From: Zygnema circumcarinatum
Taxonomy: Eukaryota; Streptophyta; Zygnematophyceae; Zygnematales; Zygnemataceae
Direction of reading: 5' to 3'
Assembly: GCA_037447605.1 (NCBI GenBank)
Contig: CM074810.1
Location: 3,192,991 to 3,256,990 of the forward strand
DNA length: 64,000 bases
This document shows positions 1 through 12,200 of this stretch, in pieces. Position numbers and translations under genes: made by a program. The notes below the pieces were generated by a model, which worked only from the letters and a program-made list of their open reading frames with translations, did no database searches and was not told the origin of the DNA. Numbering within the stretch: the stretch's first letter is position 1; each line of letters opens with the position of its first letter.

Positions 1-905
1 GGGGGGGGCTAGCTAAGGCAAGCTAAGCCCTGCCTCTGCATAAAATACATAATGTACATACATAAAAACTAAAATAAAATAACTAAAAATGTGTTGGTTT
101 TTCAAAACATGAGGAAGGTTTAAAGCCCCCCCAAGCTTTGTATGCGTAAGTCCACCCTTGAGGCAAAAGGAGGCAATTTTAGAGGCTGGGACTGTGCGCT
201 CTGCGAGCGGGCCGCTTTGGCTCGACATTTTGTGTTGTTCTAGTAACACTTGATGGCCGCGCCATTGTGAGAACACTTCAGATCATGACTTTCAGACAAG
301 AGGAAAGGTCCTATTTGAGACACAGACGTGTACAAAACACGAGTGAAGCGAAACGAACACACGAAGTGGGCATGTCGAGCGAGCTGTGAAAAACTCAAAA
401 GTATGACGATTTTCCAAAGGGTTTGTGGTGGGTGCGACACAGGGGCTTAGCTGTGAAGTTCTGACGGGATCCGGCATAGTAGCCTAGGTATGATCGCACC
501 ACGACAATAATTGTTAATTGTTAAATTAAACTATAAATTTTTGAGCGCCTCCAGTTTCCATCATGGCGTGTTTTGCCTACGTGGCGACGACGTGGCTGAC
601 ACGTCATCCTTTCTGAATTCCTCGTGGTTATTTGTATCAAAATTATTTTTTGAAGGTACAGTACGATTTGTACAATATGGTACGAACCGTACCGTACGGC
701 CTGTCTCCCGCCTTCCCTTTCTCGGGGCGGGTCTCCGCCCTAGTGAAGGAACCCTGAGGAGGCGAAAGCCAATGGTAGACTGCCACGTGTTAACTCTCTC
801 TACGTGGCATGCTGTGATTGGATGACGTTTTAAGAAAGGACCCTGAATGGGACGTCTTCAACAGAGAGGCGAAGAGGAGAGCTGAGAGCTTGGGACGGCG
901 CAGCC
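1..905. promoter_or_regulatory. Left flank and probable promoter of the RRM gene
   Basis: No convincing gene is seen in this stretch. The last 330 bases hold plant-promoter-like words on the approach to the first ATG at 906: ACGTGGC-type cores near 578-612, a CCACGTGT word near 783-790, TACGTGGC near 800 and an inverted CCAAT (ATTGG) near 817. The same combination recurs upstream of other genes in the window. No TATA box was assigned. Confidence 0.4.
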
Positions 906-3900
906 ATGGCGGCGAACGGGGGAGAAGGGGAGGAGGAGCTCGTGGACTTCGAGGGCTCCGACTATGGCTTCGAGGAGGGAACGGAGGCGGAATTAAGAGG
1001 AGAAGACTCTGCCCTTGCAGGGGGTGGCGGAGGTGCCGAGCAAGAGCAGGAACAGGAGGAGGAGGTGGAGGAGGAGGCTGGCAGGCGAGGCGTGCAGCAG
1101 GAGGATTCTTCCACAGCTGCTAAGGAGGTCCCTAATGAGGGAATACAGGTAAACGAAGGAGCTCAAAGGGTGCGGCTGTGCAGGTTATGGGGATATCAGG
1201 CGCGTCTGGAAGAGGTGCAGGCTCCAGTGTAAAGGTTTGGAAGAGGGAGAGAAAGAACATATATCAGCGAGATGTGCACGAATTTCATGAACATGCGATC
1301 CAAACCACGCGAGTATTGGCTCAAGCAAGCCTCCGAGCAGGAGGATCAGTAGGTCTGCAAGCTCGTTGGAATTAGGGTTAGGGTTGCGAGTACAGCTGTC
1401 GCCTAGGTGTAGGCTTCCCGGCCTGGAATATTTGGTCTCTTTATGTGAATACGGTGCAGAAGAGGCTTTCTGCAAACCCTTCCAAACTCCAGCAGCGGCT
1501 GGAGATGGTTCTGCCAGGTTCTGCCAAGTAAGCGGGGCCGCTTTTGTCGTCGATTTTTGGAGCGCAATACACTGCGGGCAAGATGTACATCCACCGGAAA
1601 AAGTACTTTTCTTTGGTATGTTTTAGTAGACTCGGCTACGGGAGAATTACGAGACCCTTGAGAATCCAGTATTCAGCAATCTGATTCATCGTTAACTCTT
1701 AGAAGCTCTCCGCGCAGCCGAAGCAGTTATTGTACTGCCAGATTTTCAACTTCTACGCGGTTCACTTTGTGGGCTACTTCGTTCTCATACGTTTATCTGC
1801 GCATGTTTTTTTATAAGCTGCAGCTTTACGAATAGTAGACAGAATTGGGGTTATCTCAAGACTGGAGATAAATTTCGGAGATCCGTAGTACCTCTTTCTC
1901 TCTCTCTCTCACTCGCTTTCACTCACTCTCTCTTTCTCCCTCTCTCTGTCACGTCGCCTTTCTCGTGCTCCAGCAGTTGCTGTCAGCCAGGGTTATGACT
2001 TTTCCTTGCGTCGTGTTGTCTTCAAGACTGGCAGTACAGCTGTTTCACCAGCTTCATGCTATGTTGGAATGCGTGTTAAGTCGAAATTATACGCTCCTCC
2101 ATATGATGATTCTCGACTGGCATAGTCGGATGAAGCAAGCTGAGTAGCGAGACCTTCCGAGGCACCGCGAACATCCTCACGTCTCACTCCGTCATGCAAG
2201 AAGAGGGATCCTTGCGGATGGTTGCTTAATCGGTTATGTTGCGAGCAGCTAGAGGATTCTCCTGACTGTCTGTCATTCGTTTCAATAACAGACAGACAAA
2301 TCGGCCTGGCCTGATACTTTTGTAGGTCGACCCTTCAATTATGTATCTGCAGTACTCGACTTTTTAAGTTGCTCCAGCATGGCATCACTGGGGCAAAGAA
2401 ATTTAAACTACCGGCAATTGTTTACTTTGGTATTGCTGCACACTTGGCTTGTTTGGAGCACCTTTGGCCAAACAACAGCAGAAGCCGGACACAAGTGCCA
2501 ACAAAGCACGTGTATTTTTTTTCGGATGCACGAACAACATGAGGAGTCAGATACTGCACCGTTATGTGAAGAGGGCTTATTTCAACCAACTGATAACTGC
2601 CATCTTGGGGCTAGCGACACTGATTTTTTTAAATTGCATGCTGTAGTTTGGGCAGCTGGTTTTTTTAGGACCAGTTTACTTCTTTGCTTGCGTCTTTGGA
2701 ATGTCTCCGGTTGCAAATTTCACGGCTTCCTTTACCAAGTCATGGGCCGCACAAATTCGGCAGGTCTTTCCCGCGACAGGGTTTTATTTGCTCAATGTTG
2801 TTATAGACTTGGTAGCTTTTCCTGGTGGAGCACATCCTTTGAAGACAAGCAGGGGCATCTCAAGCCATGGAAGAATGTATTGTGATTTACAAGTCGCATG
2901 AAGTCTCGTGTGAGTGAATATGAAGTCATGGTTATGGCACTGATTTGACGGTATTGAAGCCAAAGCCAAAGCCAACATGCCAAGTTGGCAAGCATAGCGA
3001 TGAAATGTAGGCACACTCATTTGGTTTTCAGATGTGTATGGGAACCGTATACAGCAACTCAGTTCTGGGACAGCAAGTGCTACAATGGTGAATTCCAAAA
3101 ACGAAGAGCAGGAAGCAGAAGGAATACCACCCGGCCACAACCAGGAAGTTGAAGACATGCAAGGCAGAAAACGACCCCATGAGAAGTTTATTTCTGAGAG
3201 ACAAGAGGCTCAGCCAGGTGCTAATTCTGTGAAGGCAACAGAGGACATTGGCAATGGCATCCCTGGCAATGACTTTAAACGACTCAAAGAAAGGTATGTT
3301 TGACTGTCTAATTGAGTCATGTAGTACAGGGTTATGCATTTGGATGCTCTGGGCCGTGCACTTCTGAGTGCTCTCCCTCGTGGTAGAAATGATGTCACAG
3401 ACTGAGGAATAAAGCCCATTTTGTTTCTCTAGAATATTTCGATGTGCTTACAGACGACACGAGTTTCGCGAGTCCTTTCAGTGATGCCCTATCGATGTTC
3501 TGATTGAAGAACTGTAAACCGTGACATGTTACTGATTTCACTAGCTGGTCGTGTAGATAAGAGGCTCCGAACCACTGTAGGGGAACAACTTTTTCCAGTC
3601 TCATGATTTTTACCTTTCCCTATTTCTCCTTTCCACTGAAAGTCTGTTGCGTTTTCCTTGCAGTGCGAAAGAGGGCGAACCACGAGGCGGAGCACAAGCT
3701 TCCCCTGCAGGTATCCTACTGTAAACAACGATTGCTTGCTTACGAAGATTGGTCGATCTATTTTTGGAGGATGAAGCAAGCACGTACACATTACCTTCAC
3801 TTGCCCCACGTTTTTCGCCACTCAGCATTAGCATTTCCTTAGCATCTTCTTAGCATTTTTTTTTTTTTCATTTCTTTTTGTTTTTCGCTTTTCATTCTAT

Positions 3901-6767
3901 TGCAGGCAGGTCTGCTGGCAGCAGTAAGAAACGACTTCGTCCTCCTCCTCCCCCCCGCTATAGTGGAAGACGAAATTCTCTCTTTACAGATGGTCCACCA
4001 CAGGGTGGAATTTTGCCTGTACCGCGATCTATGCTGCAGGAGAGGGGTTCAAGGCCTCCGGCTGAGGTACAACCTTCTTCTTTACTTCTTCTCTTCTTTG
4101 ATTGTTTGCAACCTTATCCAATCAAAATTTCACCATGCGACCGACAATGAAAGACGCAGTGTGATCTGTTTTGTCCTTTCTTGGTACGTCTAGGTGAAAA
4201 GAATTGAGAATGTAGGCTTGAGAATGTAGGATGGATTGCTAATTTGTAGTGTGATTTCCATATACGTTTCTGAGTTGAACATGGGCCTTTGTAAGGTGAA
4301 GAGAGGGACTGTTCTCAAAATCTTTCACTATTCTCTTATTGCTTGTGTGTCCATTTAGTGTGTATTGTTTTTTGTGTCCGCTAATAATCAAGCGAAGACA
4401 CATTTCAGCTGTGGTATTAAACAGTCTCATAAGACGAAAACGTACTCCCATGCCCCACATGGTCTGTCTTATCAGTAACTGTGTTCATTTGCTTGGTGTT
4501 AAACCACCCGACTCTCCCCCCCCTTTCTTTGCTTCTTTCTCTCTTCAGGGATTGAACATGATGTTGTGGAAAGATACTTCGACCACTGATGGTACACCTC
4601 GAACTGGTTTTTTTCCAAGAAATCAACGTGATCCTTCTTGGCCCCACTTTTCGGTGGACGCTTTAGAAAGACCTTCCCCTTTTGATAGGAGGAATTCTCA
4701 GCCATCCATGCTACCAATGCGTATGGATGGAGTTACTGCAGATAGACGAGCAAGAGATGGGGTTCCCTTTCATGGAGAGATGAGGGATTTTCCTCTTGCA
4801 ACACCAACCATGGATACTTTGCGGCAAGAAACCGTGGAGAAGAAATACGTGCGACATCCAAGAGATGCATTTTTGGAGCAGGGAGTGAGTTCTATCAGTA
4901 GTAGGAATGCGAGAATGGACATAGAGGGACGGAGAGAGGAGGATGTGCGGAGGAAGGAATCCCGATTTAGCCTTGTGGAACAGAGAGGGAAAACCCGTTT
5001 TTCAGCAGCTGCCCGTGATTTTGGTGGGAGGGAATTTAGGGGTAGTCGATTGCCTGCAGATGAAGCAATTGCAAGGAAAGCAGAAGTGGATATGTCTTGG
5101 AGAAGCCATGGTGGGGAGAAAGCACACAGCCTTAGAATGGATGAAACGATATATGAAACTGAGCAGCTGAAAAGAGGATTATTTGAAGATCGCCATAAGC
5201 GGGCTGAATTGCTGTCAAGTGAGCTCTCACATAAAACAGACGTTCATATGTTGAGGAAGTATGGAGATGAGGGCAGGGGTCTGCAGGATGAAGGGAGAGG
5301 AAAAAGAGCTCTGACTGGAGACGGAATACAGTATGGCGGTTCAAACTTGAGAGGAGATGGATTTCGAAGCTCCAAATGGCATAGTCAGAGGGGTCCTGAT
5401 ATTAGGGAAAAGGAAAGTTCTTTTAGACATCAGCAAACTCGGCTGCCTCTTGGGTCTGAGTTTCATGCAGCTGCTCCTCAATGGCAGAATGGAAAGGAGG
5501 ATGTATCCCCTGCTATTCCTCGGCAATTCGAAGTTGCAGAAACTGGACCGTCATTTACAACACTCAAGGAAAATGGTGATTCTGCAAGATCATACTCACG
5601 TGCCTCAAATGTGACATTGCCTGCGCCTCCTTATTGGAAGGACCCTCTTTTGGGTTGGGACAACAGACATGAAAACCTGGGAGGAGTAGGGAGAGCAGAG
5701 TGGAGGAGAGACAGTGATCGACTTATGAATGAGAGGGAGATCATTCACGGCAGTGAAAGAGGAGAGTGGACGTCTAATGCACATGGAAACATTGACGGTG
5801 GAAGAGGGGGGAGTGCAGGAAGAGGCAGAGAGGGAGGCAAGAGAAAAGAGCAAGAAAGACTTAGGGAGCAGGTTCAGATTCGAACAACGGATCTTATGGG
5901 AGTTTTCGGAGGTGGGTCTGTTGAATCATCTGAATGGGAGAGGTCTGGTGGAAGAGGCAGGGGTGACATGTCGAGAAATGAAGGGAGATTAACAGAAATG
6001 CGGTCTCCCGTTCTTCCCCATCTATTGTCCCATCGTTCGAATGCTCCACATTCTCAACGGCATGTGAACTGCGAACATCCGGCTCATCGAGCTCAGAAAA
6101 GTAATGGTGGAGATACCCGGAACACCATGCAGTTCAGCAGACTACAAGGAGCAAGCAGGTGAGCATTCACATATTTGATAGAGGTATAGAGGTAGATATG
6201 AGGCAAATATAGTATCGAAAGTAGACATAACATTAGGGTGCGTAGTGAAATAATTCTAGTTTTGCTACGCCACTTCTGCTTATCCAATGTTTCCTTAAGC
6301 GAGATGAAGTTCTTCCTTAGCTGTCCATGGATTTCATGTCTGCCGATGGCTCTGCAAAGTGTCAAGCATTTGTGATATCTTTGAATTCCCAAGATGTAGA
6401 ATCCTATGTGCGAGCAGGACAAAAAGTAGTTGTAAGTAGGTAAGGTTTATGAAGGTTTGTTGGACTGGGAAAATCTGGTAGAATGCAGGGTTTCTTTAAT
6501 TTCCTTTCGCTAATTTAACGACAAGAGTAAGGACCCAGATTGGAAAAACAAATTGAAAAATTGTAGTCTGTTCCTCCTGGTGGGCAGGACGGTTTCCGTG
6601 ATGGGTCTTCTTCCTGGCACACCGACATCAGCAGTGCTCACAACCTTTGAAAAGCAAGGCAAAGTGGTGGTGGGTCCCACATCTTCCTGGACTAATTGTG
6701 CTGCTGCAATGTGCTCAATCACTCAATCAATCACTCACTCAATCAATCAATCAATCACTCACTCAAT

Positions 6768-6816
<49 letters not shown>

Positions 6817-7238
6817 TTCCAAGCCTCAGGAAACATGGTGCTGAAGGGGTATTTGAGGTTTTCGGAGGTGCATTATCAGCTATTGCAAGAAACTACTGAA
6901 TGATGAGATGAGCACGACCTGATTTTGAATTGGACAGTTTTTGCTCGCAGAATGCGCGAATGGACGATCCGAATTTCTTTGTTACTTATGCATCTCTCAA
7001 AGATGCGGTCATGGCCAAGCGACTGCTTGATCGGTTAGACACTCCCCCCCTCCCCAGTCCCCCCCTCCCCTTCCCCCCATTCCCCCCCCAGTTTCAAATG
7101 TTCTCTGTACAGCTAAGGGTGAAGATTTTAGTTAAACTCATCTTTCACAAGTGTCCTCGTATCTCCAGGTCTGTGGTTGCGGGAAGACAGATTTCGGTAG
7201 ATTTTGCGAACTCGCAAGGTGACAGTATGGCTTCATGA
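906..7238 (+). CDS. Arg-rich protein with C-terminal atypical RRM domain
   Basis: Proposed exons are 906-1148, 1460-1517 (tentative), 3032-3293, 3664-3710, 3906-4066, 4549-6158, 6588-6663, 6951-7033 and 7169-7238, giving 869 aa with all phases closing. The N-terminus is acidic (runs of Glu and Gly). The middle carries a KKRLRPPPPP-type basic/proline segment and a long exon (537 codons) rich in Arg, Glu, Ser and Gly with almost no predicted fold. The last three exons read as one RNA-recognition motif: a first strand TVSVMGLLPG, an RNP1-position strand DPNFFVTYAS followed by LKDAVMAKRLLDR, and a final strand AGRQISVDFAN. The aromatic RNP1 consensus is incomplete, so RNA binding is inferred. A nuclear RNA-processing role is likely from composition, but I do not recognise the family. 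The end of the first RRM exon could also be 6666 or 6669. Confidence 0.7.
6715..6816. repeat. (AATC)n tetranucleotide microsatellite
   Basis: About 100 bp of AATC units, interrupted by ACTC variants. It lies in the intron between the first and second RRM exons of the 906-7238 gene. Confidence 0.9.
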
Positions 7239-7383
7239 AGACCTTTCCCATGTTGCGCATGCATGGGGGACTCACATATCGGCGCCATGAGGAGAGCTAT
7301 CTGCTGTTCATATCACATCCTTCGACGGCCGCACTGTGTGAACAGGGGCAGGGCGAGAGGGGCGATGAGGAGAAATTGGGAAA

Positions 7384-7787
7384 GGGGAGTCTCTGCAGGG
7401 AGAGAGAGGGGAGGAGGAAGAGTGGGAGAGGGGAGTCTCTGCAGGGAGAGAGAGGGGAGGAGGAAGATTGGGAGAGGGGAGTCTCTGCAGGGAGAGAGAG
7501 GGGAGGAGGAAGATTGGGAGAGGGGAGTCTCTGCAGGGAGAGAGAGGGGAGGAGGAAGATTGGGAGAGGGGAGTCTCTGCAGGGAGAGAGAGGGGAGGAG
7601 GAAGATTGGGAGAGGGAGTCTCTGCAGGGAGAGAGAGGGGAGGAGGAAGATTGGGAGAGGGGAGTCTCTGCAGGGAGAGAGAGGGGAGGAGGAAGATTGG
7701 GAGAGGGGAGTCTCTGCAGGGAGAGAGAGGGGAGGAGGAAGAGTGGGAGAGGGGAGTCTCTGCAGGGAGAGAAAGGGGAGGGGATGA
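7384..7787. repeat. 46-bp minisatellite, about 8.7 copies
   Basis: Each unit begins GGGGAGTCTCTGCAGGGAGA and continues with a GA-rich tail ending in GATTGGGAGA or GAGTGGGAGA. Units start at 7384, 7430, 7476 and so on. One copy near 7610 has lost a G, which shifts frame, so the long reading frames crossing the array are not genes. The array begins about 145 bp after the RRM gene's stop codon, in its 3' UTR or just beyond. Confidence 0.9.
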
Positions 7788-9264
7788 GGCCATCGTTCGT
7801 ATGTCCTTTCAAAGGGAAGGCTGCTTGGCCGGTAGAAATAAATTGTTCCTCAGAGCGGAAATTAGGCTGCCAATGAGATAACTGCAAGATATGGTTGACC
7901 TGGAAATGAGACGCAGCGCAGATAATAATTTCTCTCCTCTTGCATAGCCCTCGTGGTTCTGAGATAGGCCAAATCAGTGTTTCGCTTTCTTTTGTATTGG
8001 ACGGCCGTGAAATGCAGCAGTGCAGAGGAGGGCAGGAACTAAATCGCTGACGTTTACAGTGTAAGAAAAGGAATGGGAAATCAGAGGTAAATGTTAGGTG
8101 AAGCCACTAAGTTCTTGACACAACATTCACGCAAAAAGGTGGGGCAGTTCCCTTCAGGCCTAAGCTCTCACTTTCAGAGCACCATCCAGCCACCTCAGCT
8201 GCTCATTCCCACACCTTCACCAAACTTCACGAATCTCTTGAAGGCATGATCAAACAAACTAAACCGCCTCTCTGGTCAGAATTAGCAGCAGATGCCATCG
8301 ACCAAGATGCCTCACTTGGTTGCCAAGTGCAAACAAAGCAGACTTATTACCATTACCATTTATGCCCTTGAGCCCTCCAATCCAGCGGGCTAACCCCTAA
8401 ACACTAAACCCTAATCCCTGAACTCCAAGCCTTCGACCCTGAACCCTCACCGTAACCCCTAAATCCTAACCCTGGTTAACCATTAACGCATGTCCCAACG
8501 AGTTCTCGAGTTTGACCTAGTCAATTTTTCTTAGTCATAGTTTTGACCAAAGTCTAGTCGCCTTCTCCAGTCCCTGCGCTAGTGCTATGCGGCGGCGCCG
8601 CGGTCCTCGGTGCCACGTGGACCGGTCTCAGGCCAGAAGTCCACCGTTTCTTGTCCATACGCCACGCGTCCTCTGCATGGATTCTGAGCTCGACACGTGG
8701 CACGTCATCGAGAACTAAAAATCTCCCGGCCGCTTCTCATTGGCCGAAATTTCCTCAGAACGATATTCACCGTCCGATATCTTGTCGCGGATATCTGGAC
8801 CGTACACGACATCGTAAAACTTTGTCGTGGAACGAGACAGAATTTTCCTGCCTGCCCAACGACCTGCCGGCCGGCGAGTTCGCCCTCGGAGAGGCGCAAA
8901 ATTTTGCCGGTCAAAGACGGTCGGCAGTTTTTTCCTGGCAGCCGGCTGGCAGGTTTTGTTTGGAAGCAGTGAGGGGAGCAGTACCGGTTTTTTGTTTGGT
9001 CGGATCATTTCAAACTCACTTTTAGGGTTTTGGAAGATCCTGGAGCTGCGGCTGGAAGCTGTCTTGCAGATATTTCACTGTGAGAGAGGGAGAGAGAGGG
9101 AGGGAGAGGGAGAGAGAGGGAGAAAGGGAGGGAGAGACGAGGAGAGGTAAGAGTGGGGGAAAGAGAGGGGGAGAGATATAGGGAAAGAGAGAGGGAGCGG
9201 GAGGGAGTGGAGGTAGGGAAAGAGAGAGGAGAGGGAGGGGACGATTTGTGTAGGGAGTAGAGAG
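7788..9264. promoter_or_regulatory. Intergenic region and starch synthase promoter/leader
   Basis: No gene is seen. A degenerate CCCTAA-like patch lies at about 8377-8475 (words such as CCCCTAA, CCCTAAT). From 8590 to 8770 there are several CCACGTGG, ACACGTGGC and ACGTCA words and a CATTGGCC box. From 9075 to 9263 the sequence is almost pure GAGAGGGA, and would form a purine-rich leader directly before the starch synthase ATG. Confidence 0.5.
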
Positions 9265-12200
9265 ATGGAGGTTATTGCGAATGCTGCGCTGCGGGGATGT
9301 GCGGTTCCTGCAGTGAGGATGGTACACGGGGCAGTGAGGCCGGCAGGAGTTTCGCTGAGTTCGGCATTTCTTGGAAGGGAGGGGTCATTGAAGAGTCCTG
9401 CCGCAATGAGGGAGAGGAGGAAGGTGGAGCGAGCAGCAGTGAGCGTTGTTGCAGTAAGTTTGGGTGAGGATTCCCCTGTTCCTGTGCAAGAGGCACCGGT
9501 AGCAGCGTCAGTGCAGGACGAGCTCCCAGACGATTATGTGCTGGTGTCAAATGATCCGGAAGAGATAGCACAGGAGATCAGGAGGATTGAGGAAGAGAAC
9601 GAAAAGCTGCGCAAGCAGATTGCAATCGCGAGTGCGGACTCAGTTGAGACTGGAGATGTAAGGAGAGCGCAGATTGATGTAACTCGCCCAAGGATAGGTG
9701 CTCTGCCTCCTACAGATACAGTTTCTGCGCTCAAAGAAGCATATCTTCCTATTTCTGCTCCAGTATCGGCTGCTGCTACGACGGTTATTGCAGGTATTTC
9801 TAGCTGACTAGTAGCTGACGGCTATATTACTGGAAGCAGGGTTATTACTTATTCGAATAGGTCTTTTACTGTATATTGTATTTGCTTGCACCTCTTTAGC
9901 TTACTCTTTCTGTAGAGAGCCCTGCAGATGTCGGCTTGAGTTAATGGCAGTATGCAGATTAGAGACGGCGAAAAAGGTCAGCTGATACTCCTAATATATA
10001 GCGCAGTGAGCAGCAGTGAAATTGTGAGGCAAAGAGAGCGAAGGGAACATGTTCTCCACCAATGAGCCTTCAACAGCAGTGTAATCTAAATGTGGGCGAA
10101 TGACGACTAGTAGTGAACGCGTTGAATTGCCAATGGATTTCTGATCGTTATTCCTGTTTCTGCTAAATCTGAAAAGCATTTTTCTGATATATTGGGTGTT
10201 ATGCTGCTTGCAGCCCCCGAGGAGGAACCCGCAGCGGCAGTCGGGCAAAGACAGAATGACTTGAAAAATGCAGAGCTTGCCAGAACCGATCTCAACAAGG
10301 TCGTGAAGAAAACAGATAATCCAATAAGTGTTATCTTTGTAGCTTCAGAAGTGGCTCCATACTCCAAAACTGGCGGTTTGGCAGATGTGGTCGGGTCCCT
10401 CCCGGCTTCGCTCGCAGAGAGAGGGCACAGAGTGATGGTGGTCTCGCCCCGCTACATGAATGGAGTGACAGACAGCCTCTATGCGGGGGCTTTTGATTGT
10501 CAATGTCGTATTAAAGTCGGCTGCTTTGACGGAGAGCATGAGGTTGCTTTCTTTCATGAGTATCGTGATGGTGTGGACTTTGTAAGTGTATCTATACATC
10601 GCCCAATTCTTCATAAAATGGCTGTAAGACTGAATTACAACTTTCTGCTGCATTTCTTTTTCCGTTTTTTGGAACAAACTTCTGAGGACGTCTTACTGTG
10701 CCAACTCGATCATTGTAATAGGCTTGCTCTTCCTCTTAAGTCAATTTCCTGATGTGAAATTCAGGTCTTTGTGGACCACCCATCATACCATAGGCCGGGA
10801 ACGCCATATGGTGACTCCCGTGGTGCCTTTGGAGACAACCAGGTAAATCCTTTTTAAAGAGTCTAGTTTATGTTAAGAAGTTTTTAAAAATCAAAATAAG
10901 AAAGGTTTCCTTTGCCTTGCAGTTCATCTGCCGCACCGTTTTGATTGTGGCTGATTGGTGAAGGCCAAACCACTGATTTGTTGCTTTTGGCACTGTCTCC
11001 ATGTGCATCATGCGCAGTTCCGTTTCACTATTCTCTGCCATGCAGCATGCGAAGCTCCTCTCCAATTGGCCCTGGGAGGATTCACATATGGAGAGAATGT
11101 GCTTTTTGTGGCTAATGATTGGCATGCTGGTCTTGTTCCTGTGTAAGTTTCACTTATGATGCTGGGATGTAGCATTTGGGGCAGACAAGAGCATATAATT
11201 GCAGTTAATTCTGTGCCATATGTAGTTTTACTTTTGTCACCGCAACTGATGCAGCTCTTTATGCCTGTAGCATTTTTCCGGCTTGTGCTTACTTCAAATA
11301 CAGAGATGCAATTTTGGAGGGAGTGGAAGTTCTAGCGTTTGTTTTTGGAAGCTCCCCACTTATTTTTGGTTCCCTTTCTTTCGTTCCTCCCCTTTTCCCC
11401 TTCACACAGATATGCCCTTTAGATTTGAAAATTGGAGATAGATTTGGAAGCTTTTAATTTCTTACTTTCATTTGTTTATAACAGGCTTTTGGCTGCAAAG
11501 TATCGAAAATTTAACGTCTACACCAAGGCTCGATGTATCCTATGCATACACAACTTGCGCCATCAGGTCCGTGTCGAATGTCTGATAAATTTCTTAAGGA
11601 GGAAAGTTTGGAGTTCTCTTCACCTCAACACTTTCAGAATTTCTCACGCTCATGCATGCACTGTGAATGTTCATTCATATCGCTAGCAATCAAAACAGTG
11701 ATCACTAAAGATTCTACGTGGACATTCCTCTTTCTTGTCCAACCCATCTGTTGCTAGCTGCCATCAGTTCAAAATCACGTCTATTCATTCTGGCCCTTTT
11801 TTGATGGATGGATGGTTCGGCAGGGGGTTGAGCCAGGTGTAACATATGGAAACTTAGGTTTACCTTCTGAATGGTATGGCGCTCTTGAGTGGGTATTCCC
11901 TCAGTGGGCTCGAAAGCATGCACTTGACAAGGGAGAAGCCGTCAACATTATGAAGGGAGCCATTGTGACTTCGGACCGTATCTTGACAGTTAGTCAGGTG
12001 ATGCAACAAAGCAAGATAGGCAAGAAAAACTTTCAGTCAGAGGCTGCACGTGCTGGATTTTCTCCTTACACTTCACTTGTGAAGAACTCCGTTCACTGAG
12101 ACTCTCGCACGTTTTCAGATGTGTTCCTGCATTTTGCTGCTCGTCTCGGCGATCCCTAACCCATTTTTTCTTCCGTCCCTCTCAGGTTTCTTCTGTCCTA

